This document shows positions 1 to 7,073 of a stretch of DNA of 17,848 bases, in pieces. Source of the stretch: an uncultured Faecalibacterium sp. (GTDB taxonomy: Bacteria > Bacillota > Clostridia > Oscillospirales > Ruminococcaceae); NCBI GenBank assembly GCA_902463905.1, contig CABQHF010000014.1:1-17848 (forward strand). The letters run 5' to 3'. The first letter of the stretch is position 1. Each line of letters opens with the position of its first letter. Made by a program: the position numbers and the translations under genes. Below the pieces are notes generated by a model. That model saw nothing but the letters and a program-made list of their open reading frames with translations, ran no database searches and had not been told where the DNA came from.

Positions 1-116
1 CCATGCCGGCACCTGCCTTTCGTGGTTGGATTTGTGTTTATTGTAGCAGAACCCCGCCCAAAACACAATGAAAGAGCAAAGAAAAACGGGGCGCGCCCGG
101 CGGGATCTTTGCGCAG

Positions 117-145
117 GTATAAATTACCTTGGCTGACAGATACTA
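117..145 (+). promoter_or_regulatory. sigma-G-like promoter of spoVT
   Basis: A GTATA box at 117-121, a 17-base spacer, and GATACTA at 139-145 fit the forespore sigma-G pattern (GHATR, about 17-18 bases, CATWHTA) with one mismatch in the -10. Transcription would start near 152, about 43 bases before the spoVT ATG. spoVT is a sigma-G gene in B. subtilis, which supports the call. I see no good sigma-A alternative. Bases 1-116 hold no gene or signal that I recognise. Confidence 0.5.
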
Positions 146-194
146 TAGGCACAGCCAATTGCAAGCAAAACCGGAAACAGGGAGGAAATGCAGC

Positions 195-737
195 ATGAAA
201 GCAACCGGAATCGTCCGACGTATCGATGAGCTGGGCCGGGTGGTCATCCCCAAGGAGATCCGCCGCACCCAGCGCATCCGGCGCGGGGACCCGCTGGAGA
301 TCTTCACCACCGGCGACGGCGAGGTGATCTTTAAAAAGTATTCGCCCATCGGAGAGATGAGCGGCGTGGCTGCCCAGTACGCCGAGGTGCTCAGCAGGTG
401 CTTTGCCCTCACGGCCTTTGTGGCCGACCGGGATCACATCCTGGCCGTGAGCGGGGCAGGCCGACGGGAGCTGGCAGACCGCAGCGTCAGCCAGCCGCTG
501 GAAAAGCTCATGGACAGCCGCCGCCCCTACCAGAGCACCGGGGAGCCGGACAAGGCCCTGATGCCCTGCGAGGGCGCCGCCCGGACGCTGCTGTGCGCGG
601 TGCCCATCATCGCGGCGGGGGATGTGGCCGGTGCGGTGGGTCTGCTCACCGAGGATCGCACCGCCACACCGGACGAAGCCCAGTGCAAGGCCGTGAACGT
701 GGCGGCGGCCTTCCTGGCAAAGCAGATGGAAGAGTAA
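195..737 (+). CDS. spoVT: Stage V sporulation protein T (AbrB-family forespore regulator)
   Basis: SpoVT is a DNA-binding regulator that adjusts sigma-G-dependent gene expression in the forespore. The first 50 or so residues (MKATGIVRRIDELGRVVIPK onward) form the swapped-hairpin AbrB/MazE-like DNA-binding domain and are nearly identical to the Bacillus protein. Residues from about 58 to the end (closing AAAFLAKQMEE) fit its GAF-like sensory domain. Length is 180 residues, against 178 in B. subtilis. The ATG at 195 is chosen because GGAGGA lies at 181-186 and homology begins exactly there; the upstream in-frame TTG at 129 falls inside the predicted promoter. The gene stands alone between its own promoter and terminator. 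Confidence 0.95.
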   Translation: MKATGIVRRIDELGRVVIPKEIRRTQRIRRGDPLEIFTTGDGEVIFKKYSPIGEMSGVAAQYAEVLSRCFALTAFVADRDHILAVSGAGRRELADRSVSQPLEKLMDSRRPYQSTGEPDKALMPCEGAARTLLCAVPIIAAGDVAGAVGLLTEDRTATPDEAQCKAVNVAAAFLAKQMEE

Positions 738-745
738 AAAACGGG

Positions 746-778
746 AAAGCTCTCCTTATTATAAAAGGGGAGCTTTTT
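746..778 (+). terminator. Rho-independent terminator after spoVT
   Basis: A 10-bp stem pairs 746-755 (AAAGCTCTCC) with 767-776 (GGGGAGCTTT), with one G-U pair and an 11-base A/T-rich loop. A short T run continues to 778. It begins 8 bases after the spoVT stop codon and separates spoVT from the heat-shock operon. Confidence 0.8.
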
Positions 779-846
779 GTATTGAGCCGGAAAACGCGGC
801 TTTTATGACAGAATTATGAATCTTTCAAAACATTTTTGCAAAGGGC

Positions 847-874
847 TTGACAGCACAGGAAAATTCGCTATAAT
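847..874 (+). promoter_or_regulatory. Sigma-A promoter of the hrcA operon
   Basis: TTGACA at 847-852, a 16-base spacer and TATAAT at 869-874 are both perfect hexamers. Transcription should start near 881, inside the CIRCE element that begins four bases after the -10, so repressor binding would block initiation. Confidence 0.9.
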
Positions 875-878
875 GGTC

Positions 879-905
879 TTAGCACTCAGGAACAAAGAGT
901 GCTAA
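879..905 (+). promoter_or_regulatory. CIRCE operator (HrcA binding site)
   Basis: TTAGCACTC at 879-887, nine bases, then GAGTGCTAA at 897-905 is a perfect match to the CIRCE consensus bound by the HrcA repressor. It overlaps the expected transcription start of hrcA, giving the usual autoregulatory heat-shock circuit. I find no second CIRCE in the window, so grpE, dnaK and dnaJ are probably controlled through this one. Confidence 0.97.
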
Positions 906-940
906 ACAAATGAAGACCAAGCAAAAAGGAGGCAGGCGCT

Positions 941-2014
941 ATGACGATGGACGCACGCAAGCAACGCGTTTTGCAGGCGATCGTGGCGCTGTATGGTCTC
1001 GAAGGTGAGCCCGTGGGCAGCAGTGTGCTGGCAAATTACCTTGATATGGCGGTTTCCAGCGCGACGCTGCGCAACGAGATGGCGGCGCTGACAAAGCTGG
1101 GTCTGCTGGAGCAGCCCCACACCAGCGCGGGCCGTGTGCCCAGTGCCAAGGGCTACCGTTATTACCTTGATAACCTGCTGACGGACGATCAGCCGCTGGA
1201 TCGCGTGACCCGCGCCAGAGTGGATGCCGTGTTCGCCAGCCTCGATCATGAACCGGAAAAGCTGGCACAGGGCGCTGCCAAGGCGCTGGCCGCCATCAGC
1301 GGCTGCACCGCCGCAGTCAGCACCCCCTGCGCCGAGGATCTGTGCATCGCCCATTACGAGGTGGTGCAGGTGGGCCGCAGCGCAGCCGCTGTGCTGGCTG
1401 TGACCACCGCCGGCTATGTCCGCACCCGTGTGGCGCGGGTGCGCAGCGGCCTCTCCCGCGAGAAAGCCGCTGCCCTGGCCGCGCTGCTCAACCACAGCCT
1501 GACCTTCGTGGCGCCGGTGGATCTGTCCGGCCGGATGCTGGCAGAGTTGTGCAGCCAGATCGACCCGGAGCTGGTGCCCGTCATCAGTGCGGCCGCCGCG
1601 ATCCTGCAGGATTCGGTCAAGCCCCATGTCTTTCTGGGCGGCGAGCAGCACCTGCTGGACTGGCCGCAGCTGGACGGCAAGGTAGGCGACATCCTCACCC
1701 TGCTGAACGACGAGGAACAGGCCGCCGGGCTGATCGCACCCCCTGCAGACCGCAATGAAAGCGTGCTGCTGGGCGAGGATCTGGATCCGCAGATCCCCGG
1801 GATGTGCATCGTGAGCGACCGGTATCTGGTGGGCGGAGGCCTGTGGGGCTCCATCGCACTGATCGGCCCCACCCGGATGCCCTTCCAGAAGCTGATGCCG
1901 CTGCTGCATTACTTTGCAGACCAGCTGGGCGAGGGTATGAGCGGCAAACGAAAAGACACCCCGCAGGCCGCTGCACCGCGGCGGACTGTGATCTATAAGG
2001 AGGATCTGGAATGA
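941..2014 (+). CDS. hrcA: Heat-inducible transcription repressor HrcA
   Basis: HrcA represses class I heat-shock operons by binding CIRCE and depends on the GroE chaperonin for folding. The winged-helix region is visible at residues 1-75, with the characteristic SSATLRNEMAALTKLGLLEQ and TSAGRVPSAKGYRYYLD stretches. The rest is the HrcA dimerisation/GAF-like domain, ending in the usual YFADQLGEGMSGKR region. Length is 357 residues, slightly above the usual 340-350. AAGGAGG at 926-932 is 8 bases before the ATG; a second ATG two codons in (947) is possible. The gene sits directly behind a CIRCE element and its stop overlaps the grpE start by four bases (ATGA). Confidence 0.97.
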   Translation: MTMDARKQRVLQAIVALYGLEGEPVGSSVLANYLDMAVSSATLRNEMAALTKLGLLEQPHTSAGRVPSAKGYRYYLDNLLTDDQPLDRVTRARVDAVFASLDHEPEKLAQGAAKALAAISGCTAAVSTPCAEDLCIAHYEVVQVGRSAAAVLAVTTAGYVRTRVARVRSGLSREKAAALAALLNHSLTFVAPVDLSGRMLAELCSQIDPELVPVISAAAAILQDSVKPHVFLGGEQHLLDWPQLDGKVGDILTLLNDEEQAAGLIAPPADRNESVLLGEDLDPQIPGMCIVSDRYLVGGGLWGSIALIGPTRMPFQKLMPLLHYFADQLGEGMSGKRKDTPQAAAPRRTVIYKEDLE

Positions 2015-2646
2015 GCGAAGAAACCAAAAAGACTGCTCCCGCTCCGGAAGCGGAGCAGCAGCCCGCCGCCGCTCCGGAGGCAACGGCAGAGCAGGCAGCT
2101 CCCGCACAGGAGCCCGCCGCAGAAGAAGCTGCCGACCCGAAGGACGACAAGAAAAAGGACGGCGGCTGGTTCAACAAAAAGGCCCGCGAGATGGAAGCCG
2201 TCAAGGCCAAGCTGGACGCTGCCGAGCAGAACGCCGCACAGGCCAAGGAACAGCTGCTGCGCATGGCTGCCGAGTACGACAACTACCGCAAGCGTTCCAC
2301 CCGCGAAGCAGACCAGAAGTTCAACGACGGTATCTCCTTTGCAGTGAACCAGATCATCCCGATTCTCGACACGCTGGATATGGCGGCCAACGCCCCCACC
2401 ACCGATGAGAATTACAAAAAGGGCGTGGTCATGACGCTGGACAAAGCCGCCAAGGCGCTGGATGCCCTCCATGTGGAGGAGATCGAAGCGCTGGGCAAGC
2501 CCTTTGACCCCAACTTCATGAACGCCGTGCAGCAGATCCCCGCCCCGGACGGGCAGGAGAGCGGCACGGTGGTCACCGTCTACCAGAAGGGTTACAAGCT
2601 GGGCGACAAGATCGTCCGCCATGCGACCGTTGTGGTGGCCGAATAA
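2011..2646 (+). CDS. grpE: GrpE nucleotide exchange factor of DnaK
   Basis: GrpE is a cytosolic dimer that releases ADP from DnaK. The first 55 or so residues are a low-complexity Ala/Glu/Pro tail, followed by the long coiled coil (about 60-110) with MAAEYDNYRKRSTRE. The C-terminal beta domain ends in VRHATVVVAE, the hallmark GrpE end. Length is 211 residues, in the normal range. AAGGAGG at 1997-2003 precedes the ATG, which overlaps the hrcA stop, so the two genes are translationally coupled. Only the long acidic N-terminal tail is unusual, and tails of this kind are variable in the family. Confidence 0.97.
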   Translation: MSEETKKTAPAPEAEQQPAAAPEATAEQAAPAQEPAAEEAADPKDDKKKDGGWFNKKAREMEAVKAKLDAAEQNAAQAKEQLLRMAAEYDNYRKRSTREADQKFNDGISFAVNQIIPILDTLDMAANAPTTDENYKKGVVMTLDKAAKALDALHVEEIEALGKPFDPNFMNAVQQIPAPDGQESGTVVTVYQKGYKLGDKIVRHATVVVAE

Positions 2647-2751
2647 CAAGGCCTCAGCTCCCGCAGGGGAGTTTGAAATAAATATCCGCTAAGCAACAAC
2701 TTGAGCATCACATAAACAAGTAGATTTGTTCTTTCGAGAGGAGAGTTCATT

Positions 2752-4581
2752 ATGAGTAAGATCATTGGTATCGACCTTGGTACTACCAACAGCTGCGTGG
2801 CTGTCATGGAGGGCGGCGAGCCCGTTGTCATCGCAAACTCTGAGGGTGCACGCACCACCCCGTCTGTGGTCGGCTTCACCAAGACCGGCGACCGTCTGGT
2901 CGGCCAGGTCGCAAAGCGTCAGGCCATCACCAACCCTGAAAACACCGTTTCTTCCATCAAGCGCCAGATGGGCACCGACCACAAGGTGACCCTGAACGGC
3001 AAGGAGTACACGCCCCAGCAGGTCAGCGCTATGATCCTGCAGAAGCTGAAGGCGGATGCAGAGGCTTATCTGGGCGAGCCCGTCACCGAGGCTGTCATCA
3101 CGGTGCCTGCTTACTTCAACGACAGCCAGCGTCAGGCAACCAAGGATGCAGGCACCATCGCAGGCCTGAACGTCCGCCGTATCATCAACGAGCCCACCGC
3201 CGCTTCTCTGGCTTACGGCGTGGATAAGGAAGATGATCAGAAGATCATGGTCTACGACCTGGGCGGCGGCACCTTCGATGTCTCTATCATCGAGATGGGC
3301 GACGGCGTGACCGAAGTTCTGGCCACCAACGGTGATACCCACCTGGGCGGCGATGACTTCGACCAGCGCATCATCGACTGGATGGCAGACGCCTTCCAGA
3401 CTGAGAACGGCATCGACCTGCGCAAGGACAAGATGGCTGCTCAGCGCCTGAAGGAAGCTGCCGAGAAGGCCAAGATCGAGCTGTCCAGCGCTATGAGCAG
3501 CCAGATCAACCTGCCCTTCATCACTGCTGACGCTACCGGCCCCAAGCACCTGGATATGACCCTGACCCGCGCAAAGTTCAACGAGCTGACCGCAGATCTG
3601 GTCGACCGCACCATGGGCCCCGTCCGCAAGGCTCTGCAGGATGCAGGCCTGCGTCCCTCTGACCTGAAGAAGGTCCTGATGGTCGGTGGTTCCACCCGTA
3701 TCCCCGCTGTCTACGATGCAGTCAAGAAGGAACTGAACTGCGAGCCCTTCAAGGGCATCAACCCCGATGAGTGCGTGGCTGTGGGTGCTGCTATCCAGGG
3801 CGGCGTGCTGAACGGCGAGAAGAAGGGCCTGCTGCTGCTGGATGTCACTCCGCTGAGCCTGGGCATTGAGACTCTGGGCGGCGTGTGCACCAAGATCATT
3901 GACCGCAACACCACCATCCCCACCCACAAGAGCCAGGTGTTCTCCACCGCTGCCGATAACCAGCCCTCTGTTGAGGTCAACGTGCTGCAGGGCGAGCGTG
4001 AGTTTGCCCGGGACAACAAGAGCCTGGGTGTGTTCCACCTGGATGGCATCGCTCCGGCTCCCCGTGGTGTGCCTCAGATCGAAGTTACCTTCGATATCGA
4101 TGCAAACGGCATCGTGAAGGTCAGCGCAAAGGATCTGGGCACCGGCAAGGAGCAGAACATCACCATCACTGCTTCCACCAACATGTCCAAGGAGGATATC
4201 GACAAGGCTGTGAAGGAAGCTGAGCAGTTTGCTGCCGACGATAAGAAGAAGCGTGAAGAGGTCGATATCCGCAACGGTGCCGACCAGATGGTGTTCCAGA
4301 CCGAGAAGATGCTGAAGGAGAACGGCGACAAGCTGCCCGCAGACGTCAAGAGCGATGCCGAGGCAAAGCTGGCCGACCTCAAGACTGCTGTGCAGTCCGG
4401 CTCCATCGACGACATCAAGGCAAAGCAGGAAGCTCTGAGCCAGGTGTTCGAGAAGATGTACCAGGCAGCTGCTGCCGCACAGCAGGCTGCAGGCGCACAG
4501 CCCGGCCCCGATGCAGGTGCTAACAACCAGCAGAAGCCGGGTGATGACGGCGTCGTGGATGCCGACTTCAAGGAAGTCTGA
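2752..4581 (+). CDS. dnaK: Hsp70 chaperone DnaK
   Basis: This is the ATP-dependent Hsp70 chaperone working with DnaJ and GrpE. Visible signatures are IIGIDLGTTNSC at the N-terminus, VYDLGGGTFDVS near residue 166, VLMVGGSTRIPAV near 308 and the interdomain linker LLLLDVTPLSLG near 360. The C-terminal lid runs into a Gln/Ala/Gly-rich tail ending GVVDADFKEV. Length is 609 residues, close to the 611 of B. subtilis and typical of Gram-positive DnaK. AGAGGAGAG lies just upstream of the ATG. The 105 bases between grpE and dnaK hold only a weak 5-bp hairpin (2658-2671) and no convincing promoter, so I place dnaK in the hrcA operon. Confidence 0.99.
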   Translation: MSKIIGIDLGTTNSCVAVMEGGEPVVIANSEGARTTPSVVGFTKTGDRLVGQVAKRQAITNPENTVSSIKRQMGTDHKVTLNGKEYTPQQVSAMILQKLKADAEAYLGEPVTEAVITVPAYFNDSQRQATKDAGTIAGLNVRRIINEPTAASLAYGVDKEDDQKIMVYDLGGGTFDVSIIEMGDGVTEVLATNGDTHLGGDDFDQRIIDWMADAFQTENGIDLRKDKMAAQRLKEAAEKAKIELSSAMSSQINLPFITADATGPKHLDMTLTRAKFNELTADLVDRTMGPVRKALQDAGLRPSDLKKVLMVGGSTRIPAVYDAVKKELNCEPFKGINPDECVAVGAAIQGGVLNGEKKGLLLLDVTPLSLGIETLGGVCTKIIDRNTTIPTHKSQVFSTAADNQPSVEVNVLQGEREFARDNKSLGVFHLDGIAPAPRGVPQIEVTFDIDANGIVKVSAKDLGTGKEQNITITASTNMSKEDIDKAVKEAEQFAADDKKKREEVDIRNGADQMVFQTEKMLKENGDKLPADVKSDAEAKLADLKTAVQSGSIDDIKAKQEALSQVFEKMYQAAAAAQQAAGAQPGPDAGANNQQKPGDDGVVDADFKEV

Positions 4582-4596
4582 TCAACGGAAACAGGC

Positions 4597-4669
4597 GCTG
4601 TGTCCGGCCAAACCGGCGGGCACAGCCGCATGAAATAGCAAAAGCCGCTCCGGTTTTGCCGGGGCGGCT
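4597..4669 (+). other. Two hairpins between dnaK and dnaJ (processing or partial termination)
   Basis: Hairpin 1 pairs 4597-4606 with 4617-4626 (10 bp). Hairpin 2 pairs 4643-4653 with 4659-4669 (11 bp, AGCCGCTCCGG with CCGGGGCGGCT, one G-U pair). Neither has a proper T run on the plus strand (CTCTTGCT follows), so I read them as mRNA-processing, stability or leaky termination structures that would set the dnaK to dnaJ ratio, not as a full terminator. No promoter for dnaJ was recognised in the 160-base gap. Confidence 0.45.
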
Positions 4670-4741
4670 CTTGCTGGTTATAGAGCGAGGAACCAACCGG
4701 GGCGTTTCCCGGATCGGGCGTTCCCGGAGAGGTGAGTGGAT

Positions 4742-5914
4742 ATGGCACAGGAAAAACGTGATTATTATGAGGTGCTGGGGGTATCCAAGACGGCAACTGA
4801 TGCGGAGATCAAAAAGGCTTACCGCAAGCTCGCCATGAAGTACCACCCGGACTATAACCCCGGCGATAAAGAGGCCGAGGCAAAGTTCAAGGAAGTCAAC
4901 GAAGCAAACGAGGTGCTTTCGGATCCGAAAAAGCGTCAGCTGTACGATCAGTATGGCTTTGCCGGTGTGGATCCCACCTATGCAGCACAGAACGGCGGCG
5001 GCCCTGGCGGCTTCAGCGGTTTTGGCGGCGATGGCGTGGATCTGGGCGATATCTTCGGTGATATCTTCGGCGGCGGTTTCGGCGGCTTTGGCGGCTCGTC
5101 CCGTCAGGCAAACCCCAATGCCCCCCGCAAGGGTCAGGATATCCGTGTGCGCATTACCCTGAGCTTTGACGAGGCCGTGCATGGCTGCAAGAAGAACATC
5201 ACTATCACCCGCCAGCAGGAGTGCACCGAGTGCCATGGCAGCGGCTGCGCCGCCGGCACCAGCCCGGAGACCTGCCCGGACTGCGGCGGCCGCGGCTTCG
5301 TGATCCGCCAGCAGCGCACCCCCTTTGGTGTGATGCAGACCCAGCAGCCCTGCTCCCGCTGCGGCGGCAAGGGCAAGCTGGTCAAGAACCCCTGCAAGGT
5401 CTGCCATGGCAGCGGCAAGGTGGCCACCAAAAAGACGCTGGAGGTGTCCATCCCCATGGGCATTGATGACGATCAGAGCTTTGCACTGCGCGGCATGGGC
5501 GATGCCGGTGCCAACGGCGGCCCCTCTGGTGATGTGATCGTCATGGTCACTGTGCGGCCCAGCGAGGTGTTCCAGCGTGACGGCTACGATGTGTGGGTCA
5601 CCGTGCCCATCACCTACAGTCAGGCTGTGCTGGGCGACAGCGTTACTGTGCCTTCCATCGATGGCAAGGTGGAGTACACCGTGCCCGAAGGCACCCAGAG
5701 CGGCACCACCTTCCGCCTGCGCGGCAAGGGCATCCAGTATCTGAACGGCCGAGGCCGCGGTGATATGTATGTCAAGTGCGAGGTGGAGATCCCCAAAAAG
5801 CTGAACAAGACCCAGCGCGAGGCCCTGAAGAAATTCGAGGGCACCCTGAAAGAAGAGAACTACGAGAAACGCAAGGGCTTCTTCAAAAAGCTGAAGGATA
5901 TGTTCAACGCATAA
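4742..5914 (+). CDS. dnaJ: Chaperone DnaJ (type I Hsp40)
   Basis: DnaJ stimulates the DnaK ATPase and delivers substrates. Domain order is: J domain at residues 1-72 with the catalytic HPD at 35-37; a Gly/Phe-rich linker at about 85-120; a zinc-binding region with four CxxCxGxG repeats (Cys pairs 161/164, 178/181, 204/207, 218/221); then the C-terminal substrate-binding domains. Length is 390 residues, full size for a class I DnaJ. The ATG at 4742 is preferred over the GTG two codons upstream (4736) because AGAGGTGAG at 4727-4735 is then well spaced and homology starts at MAQEKRDYYE. It is the last gene of the hrcA operon, followed at once by a strong terminator. Confidence 0.97.
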   Translation: MAQEKRDYYEVLGVSKTATDAEIKKAYRKLAMKYHPDYNPGDKEAEAKFKEVNEANEVLSDPKKRQLYDQYGFAGVDPTYAAQNGGGPGGFSGFGGDGVDLGDIFGDIFGGGFGGFGGSSRQANPNAPRKGQDIRVRITLSFDEAVHGCKKNITITRQQECTECHGSGCAAGTSPETCPDCGGRGFVIRQQRTPFGVMQTQQPCSRCGGKGKLVKNPCKVCHGSGKVATKKTLEVSIPMGIDDDQSFALRGMGDAGANGGPSGDVIVMVTVRPSEVFQRDGYDVWVTVPITYSQAVLGDSVTVPSIDGKVEYTVPEGTQSGTTFRLRGKGIQYLNGRGRGDMYVKCEVEIPKKLNKTQREALKKFEGTLKEENYEKRKGFFKKLKDMFNA

Positions 5915-5924
5915 GCTTACGCCC

Positions 5925-5961
5925 AAGGCGGCGGCATCTGAACGATGCCGCCGCCTTTTTT
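5925..5961 (+). terminator. Terminator of the hrcA-grpE-dnaK-dnaJ operon
   Basis: A perfect 14-bp stem pairs 5925-5938 with 5944-5957 around a 5-base loop, and the T run extends to 5961. It starts 10 bases after the dnaJ stop and ends the heat-shock operon. Confidence 0.95.
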
Positions 5962-5971
5962 GCTGCCGCAA

Positions 5972-6010
5972 AACAAAAAGCGAGGGGGCTTCCCATCGGG
6001 AAGCCCCCTC
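5972..6010 (-). terminator. Terminator of the double-glycine peptide operon
   Basis: A perfect 13-bp inverted repeat (5982-5994 with 5998-6010, 3-base loop) is followed on the minus strand by CTTTTTGTTTTG (5981 down to 5970). It lies about 30 bases after the stop of the downstream peptide gene and, with the dnaJ terminator, insulates the two convergent units. Confidence 0.9.
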
Positions 6011-6039
6011 ACAGTGGATCTTTGGTGTCTCCGGGCAAA

Positions 6040-6375
6040 TTACTTCTTGAGGATGATGTAAGCTGCCGGGATCAGGCCGATGCCGCTGGTGGCAATGTTG
6101 ATGGCGACGAAGTTGTAAGCGCAGCCGATGCCGTAGATGGCGTTGGTCACGCTCTTCTCACAGCCTGCCACAAAGGCGTCCAGACCGGTGTCCAGCCAGG
6201 TGTTGGGGTTCTTCTTGCGGTAATCACGGATCTCCGTGCTTGCCTTGTACCAGCCATAAGGCGGGATCAGGGCAGCCAGCAGAGCCTGGGTCATGGTAGC
6301 GCCGCCTTCGGTGTAGGTCATCTCTTCCTGAGACAGAACATTGTACATTGCGGGAAGCATCATGGTCTTTTCCAT
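6040..6375 (-). CDS. Double-glycine leader peptide, bacteriocin-like (second of pair)
   Basis: The product is a 111-residue peptide of unknown function. Residues 1-25 form a double-glycine leader: its last 12 residues, LSQEEMTYTEGG, fit the consensus LSxxELxxIxGG cleaved by C39-peptidase ABC exporters. The predicted core of 86 residues starts ATMTQALLAALIPPYGWYK, has a charged middle (IRDYRKKNPNTW), then a long hydrophobic segment ending AAYIILKK. It contains two cysteines (AGCEK and GIGCAY). AAAAGGAG lies 7 bases before the ATG, whereas the 19 in-frame codons upstream have no ribosome binding site. The gene follows a paralogue 76 bases upstream with the same leader layout. A class II bacteriocin or a secreted signalling peptide are the obvious readings; a small membrane protein is the alternative. 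Confidence 0.75.
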   Translation of the reverse strand: MEKTMMLPAMYNVLSQEEMTYTEGGATMTQALLAALIPPYGWYKASTEIRDYRKKNPNTWLDTGLDAFVAGCEKSVTNAIYGIGCAYNFVAINIATSGIGLIPAAYIILKK

Positions 6376-6408
6376 AGTAATACTCCTTTTACACAAAACA
6401 TATCCTAT

Positions 6409-6429
6409 CAGCGCACCCGGTGTGCACTG
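6409..6429 (-). other. Hairpin between the two peptide genes
   Basis: An 8-bp stem with one G-U pair (6409-6416 with 6422-6429, 5-base loop) lies in the 76-base gap. No T run follows on the minus strand, so it is more likely an mRNA stability or processing element than a terminator. It fits co-transcription of the pair with adjusted ratio. Confidence 0.4.
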
Positions 6430-6451
6430 CATCGTCAGGTTTCAGGGGATT

Positions 6452-6808
6452 TTACTTGCGCAGGATCAGCACCAGGCTCAGGGGAGCCAGTGCGCACACC
6501 GTGGCAGCCGATAAGCTGTCGCGCAGGAAATTGCTGGAGGACTGCTTCATGTCAGCGCCCAGCGCATCCAGTGCACGGCCGTAGACGGTGAAGATGTTGC
6601 CCTCCTTGTTGCCGGGCTGCTTGAGCCAGCTGCGGGTCTGCTGGATGCCCCAGATGTAGCTGGAGGCCAGCACGCCCGTGCCAACGATGGTGGCACCGGC
6701 ACTATACAGGCCCATCAGGGTGGAGATCACGCCACCGCCCTGGGTGTAGGTCATTTCGTTATCGGTCAGAACTGCATAATCCGCAGGCAGAACCAGATTC
6801 TGTTTCAT
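6452..6808 (-). CDS. Double-glycine leader peptide, bacteriocin-like (first of pair)
   Basis: The product is a 118-residue peptide of unknown function. The 25-residue leader ends LTDNEMTYTQGG and aligns without gaps to the leader of its neighbour, with 14 of 25 identical positions (including L7, P8, A9, Y11, V13, L14 and EMTYT). The predicted core of 93 residues starts GVISTLMGLYSAGATIVGTG, a glycine-spaced hydrophobic segment. A polar middle (TRSWLKQPGNKEGN) and an LDA-containing stretch follow, then a second hydrophobic segment ending LVLILRK, matching the ILKK end of the paralogue. The ATG at 6808 is preferred although the AAAGGAG spacing is long (11 bases), because the leader then has exactly the same length as its partner; the in-frame ATG at 6877 has no ribosome binding site. 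First gene of its own operon. Confidence 0.75.
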   Translation of the reverse strand: MKQNLVLPADYAVLTDNEMTYTQGGGVISTLMGLYSAGATIVGTGVLASSYIWGIQQTRSWLKQPGNKEGNIFTVYGRALDALGADMKQSSSNFLRDSLSAATVCALAPLSLVLILRK

Positions 6809-6834
6809 GTTATCACACACTCCTTTAAGGAAAG

Positions 6835-6903
6835 CGCTGTCCGCCATGACAGCGGCTTTTTGATCATCCCTCTTCATATCAGGTAGAGAGAACCCCTCTC
6901 TCT
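6835..6903 (-). promoter_or_regulatory. Structured 5' leader of the peptide operon
   Basis: Two hairpins occupy the roughly 95-base untranslated leader. The first (6885-6891 with 6897-6903, 7 bp, AGAGAGA/TCTCTCT) would form right at the predicted mRNA 5' end. The second (6835-6841 with 6848-6854, 7 bp, CGCTGTC/GACAGCG) ends about 8 bases upstream of the AAAGGAG. They could protect the transcript or modulate translation. No known riboswitch class is recognised. Confidence 0.4.
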
Positions 6904-6909
6904 GCCCTC

Positions 6910-6938
6910 ATTTTACAACAGGCGTTGTTTTTTTGCAA
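6910..6938 (-). promoter_or_regulatory. Sigma-A promoter of the peptide operon
   Basis: Read on the minus strand, TTGCAA (6938-6933), a 17-base spacer and TAAAAT (6915-6910) form a good vegetative promoter; transcription would start near 6903. An inverted repeat ACAAC-GCCT-GTTGT sits inside the spacer and could be a repressor site. The rest of the upstream gap, to the terminator of the next gene, shows nothing further. Confidence 0.6.
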
Positions 6939-7031
6939 GGGGGTCTGGGCAGAATGCGCAAAAATCGGAAAGGCGTATGAAAAAAACTGGAAAAGATTGT
7001 GAAAATAGCCTGCAATAATCTGACAAAATGC

Positions 7032-7073
7032 AAAAATGCCTGTGCCACGGCCAAAAAGCACGCGGCACAGGCA
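7032..7073 (-). terminator. Terminator after the DHHW-family gene
   Basis: A 10-bp arm TGCCTGTGCC (7037-7046) pairs with GGCACAGGCA (7064-7073); additional pairing in the loop is possible. On the minus strand the stem is followed by TTTTTGCATTTTG. It separates the acylation operon from the peptide operon downstream. Confidence 0.85.

Noticed and set aside
902..2107. 401-residue open frame antisense to hrcA
   Set aside because: Mirror of the HrcA reading frame in GC-rich DNA; it also covers the CIRCE region.
2689..4038. 449-residue open frame antisense to dnaK
   Set aside because: Long antisense frames over dnaK are a known codon-bias artefact; the product is low-complexity (His/Leu/Val/Gly rich) and no ribosome binding site or homology is visible, while the plus strand is unmistakably DnaK.
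4568..5971. 467-residue open frame antisense to dnaJ
   Set aside because: It runs across the operon terminator and lies wholly opposite DnaJ; the Ala/His/Leu-rich translation has no recognisable domain.
6809..6877. Longer N-terminus for the first GG-leader peptide (ATG at 6877)
   Set aside because: No ribosome binding site, and the extension would break the exact 25-residue leader match with the paralogue.
6911..6934. Weak plus-strand terminator (ACAAC-AGGC-GTTGT followed by T run)
   Set aside because: The stem is only 5 bp and no plus-strand gene precedes it; the same bases make a better minus-strand promoter for the peptide operon.
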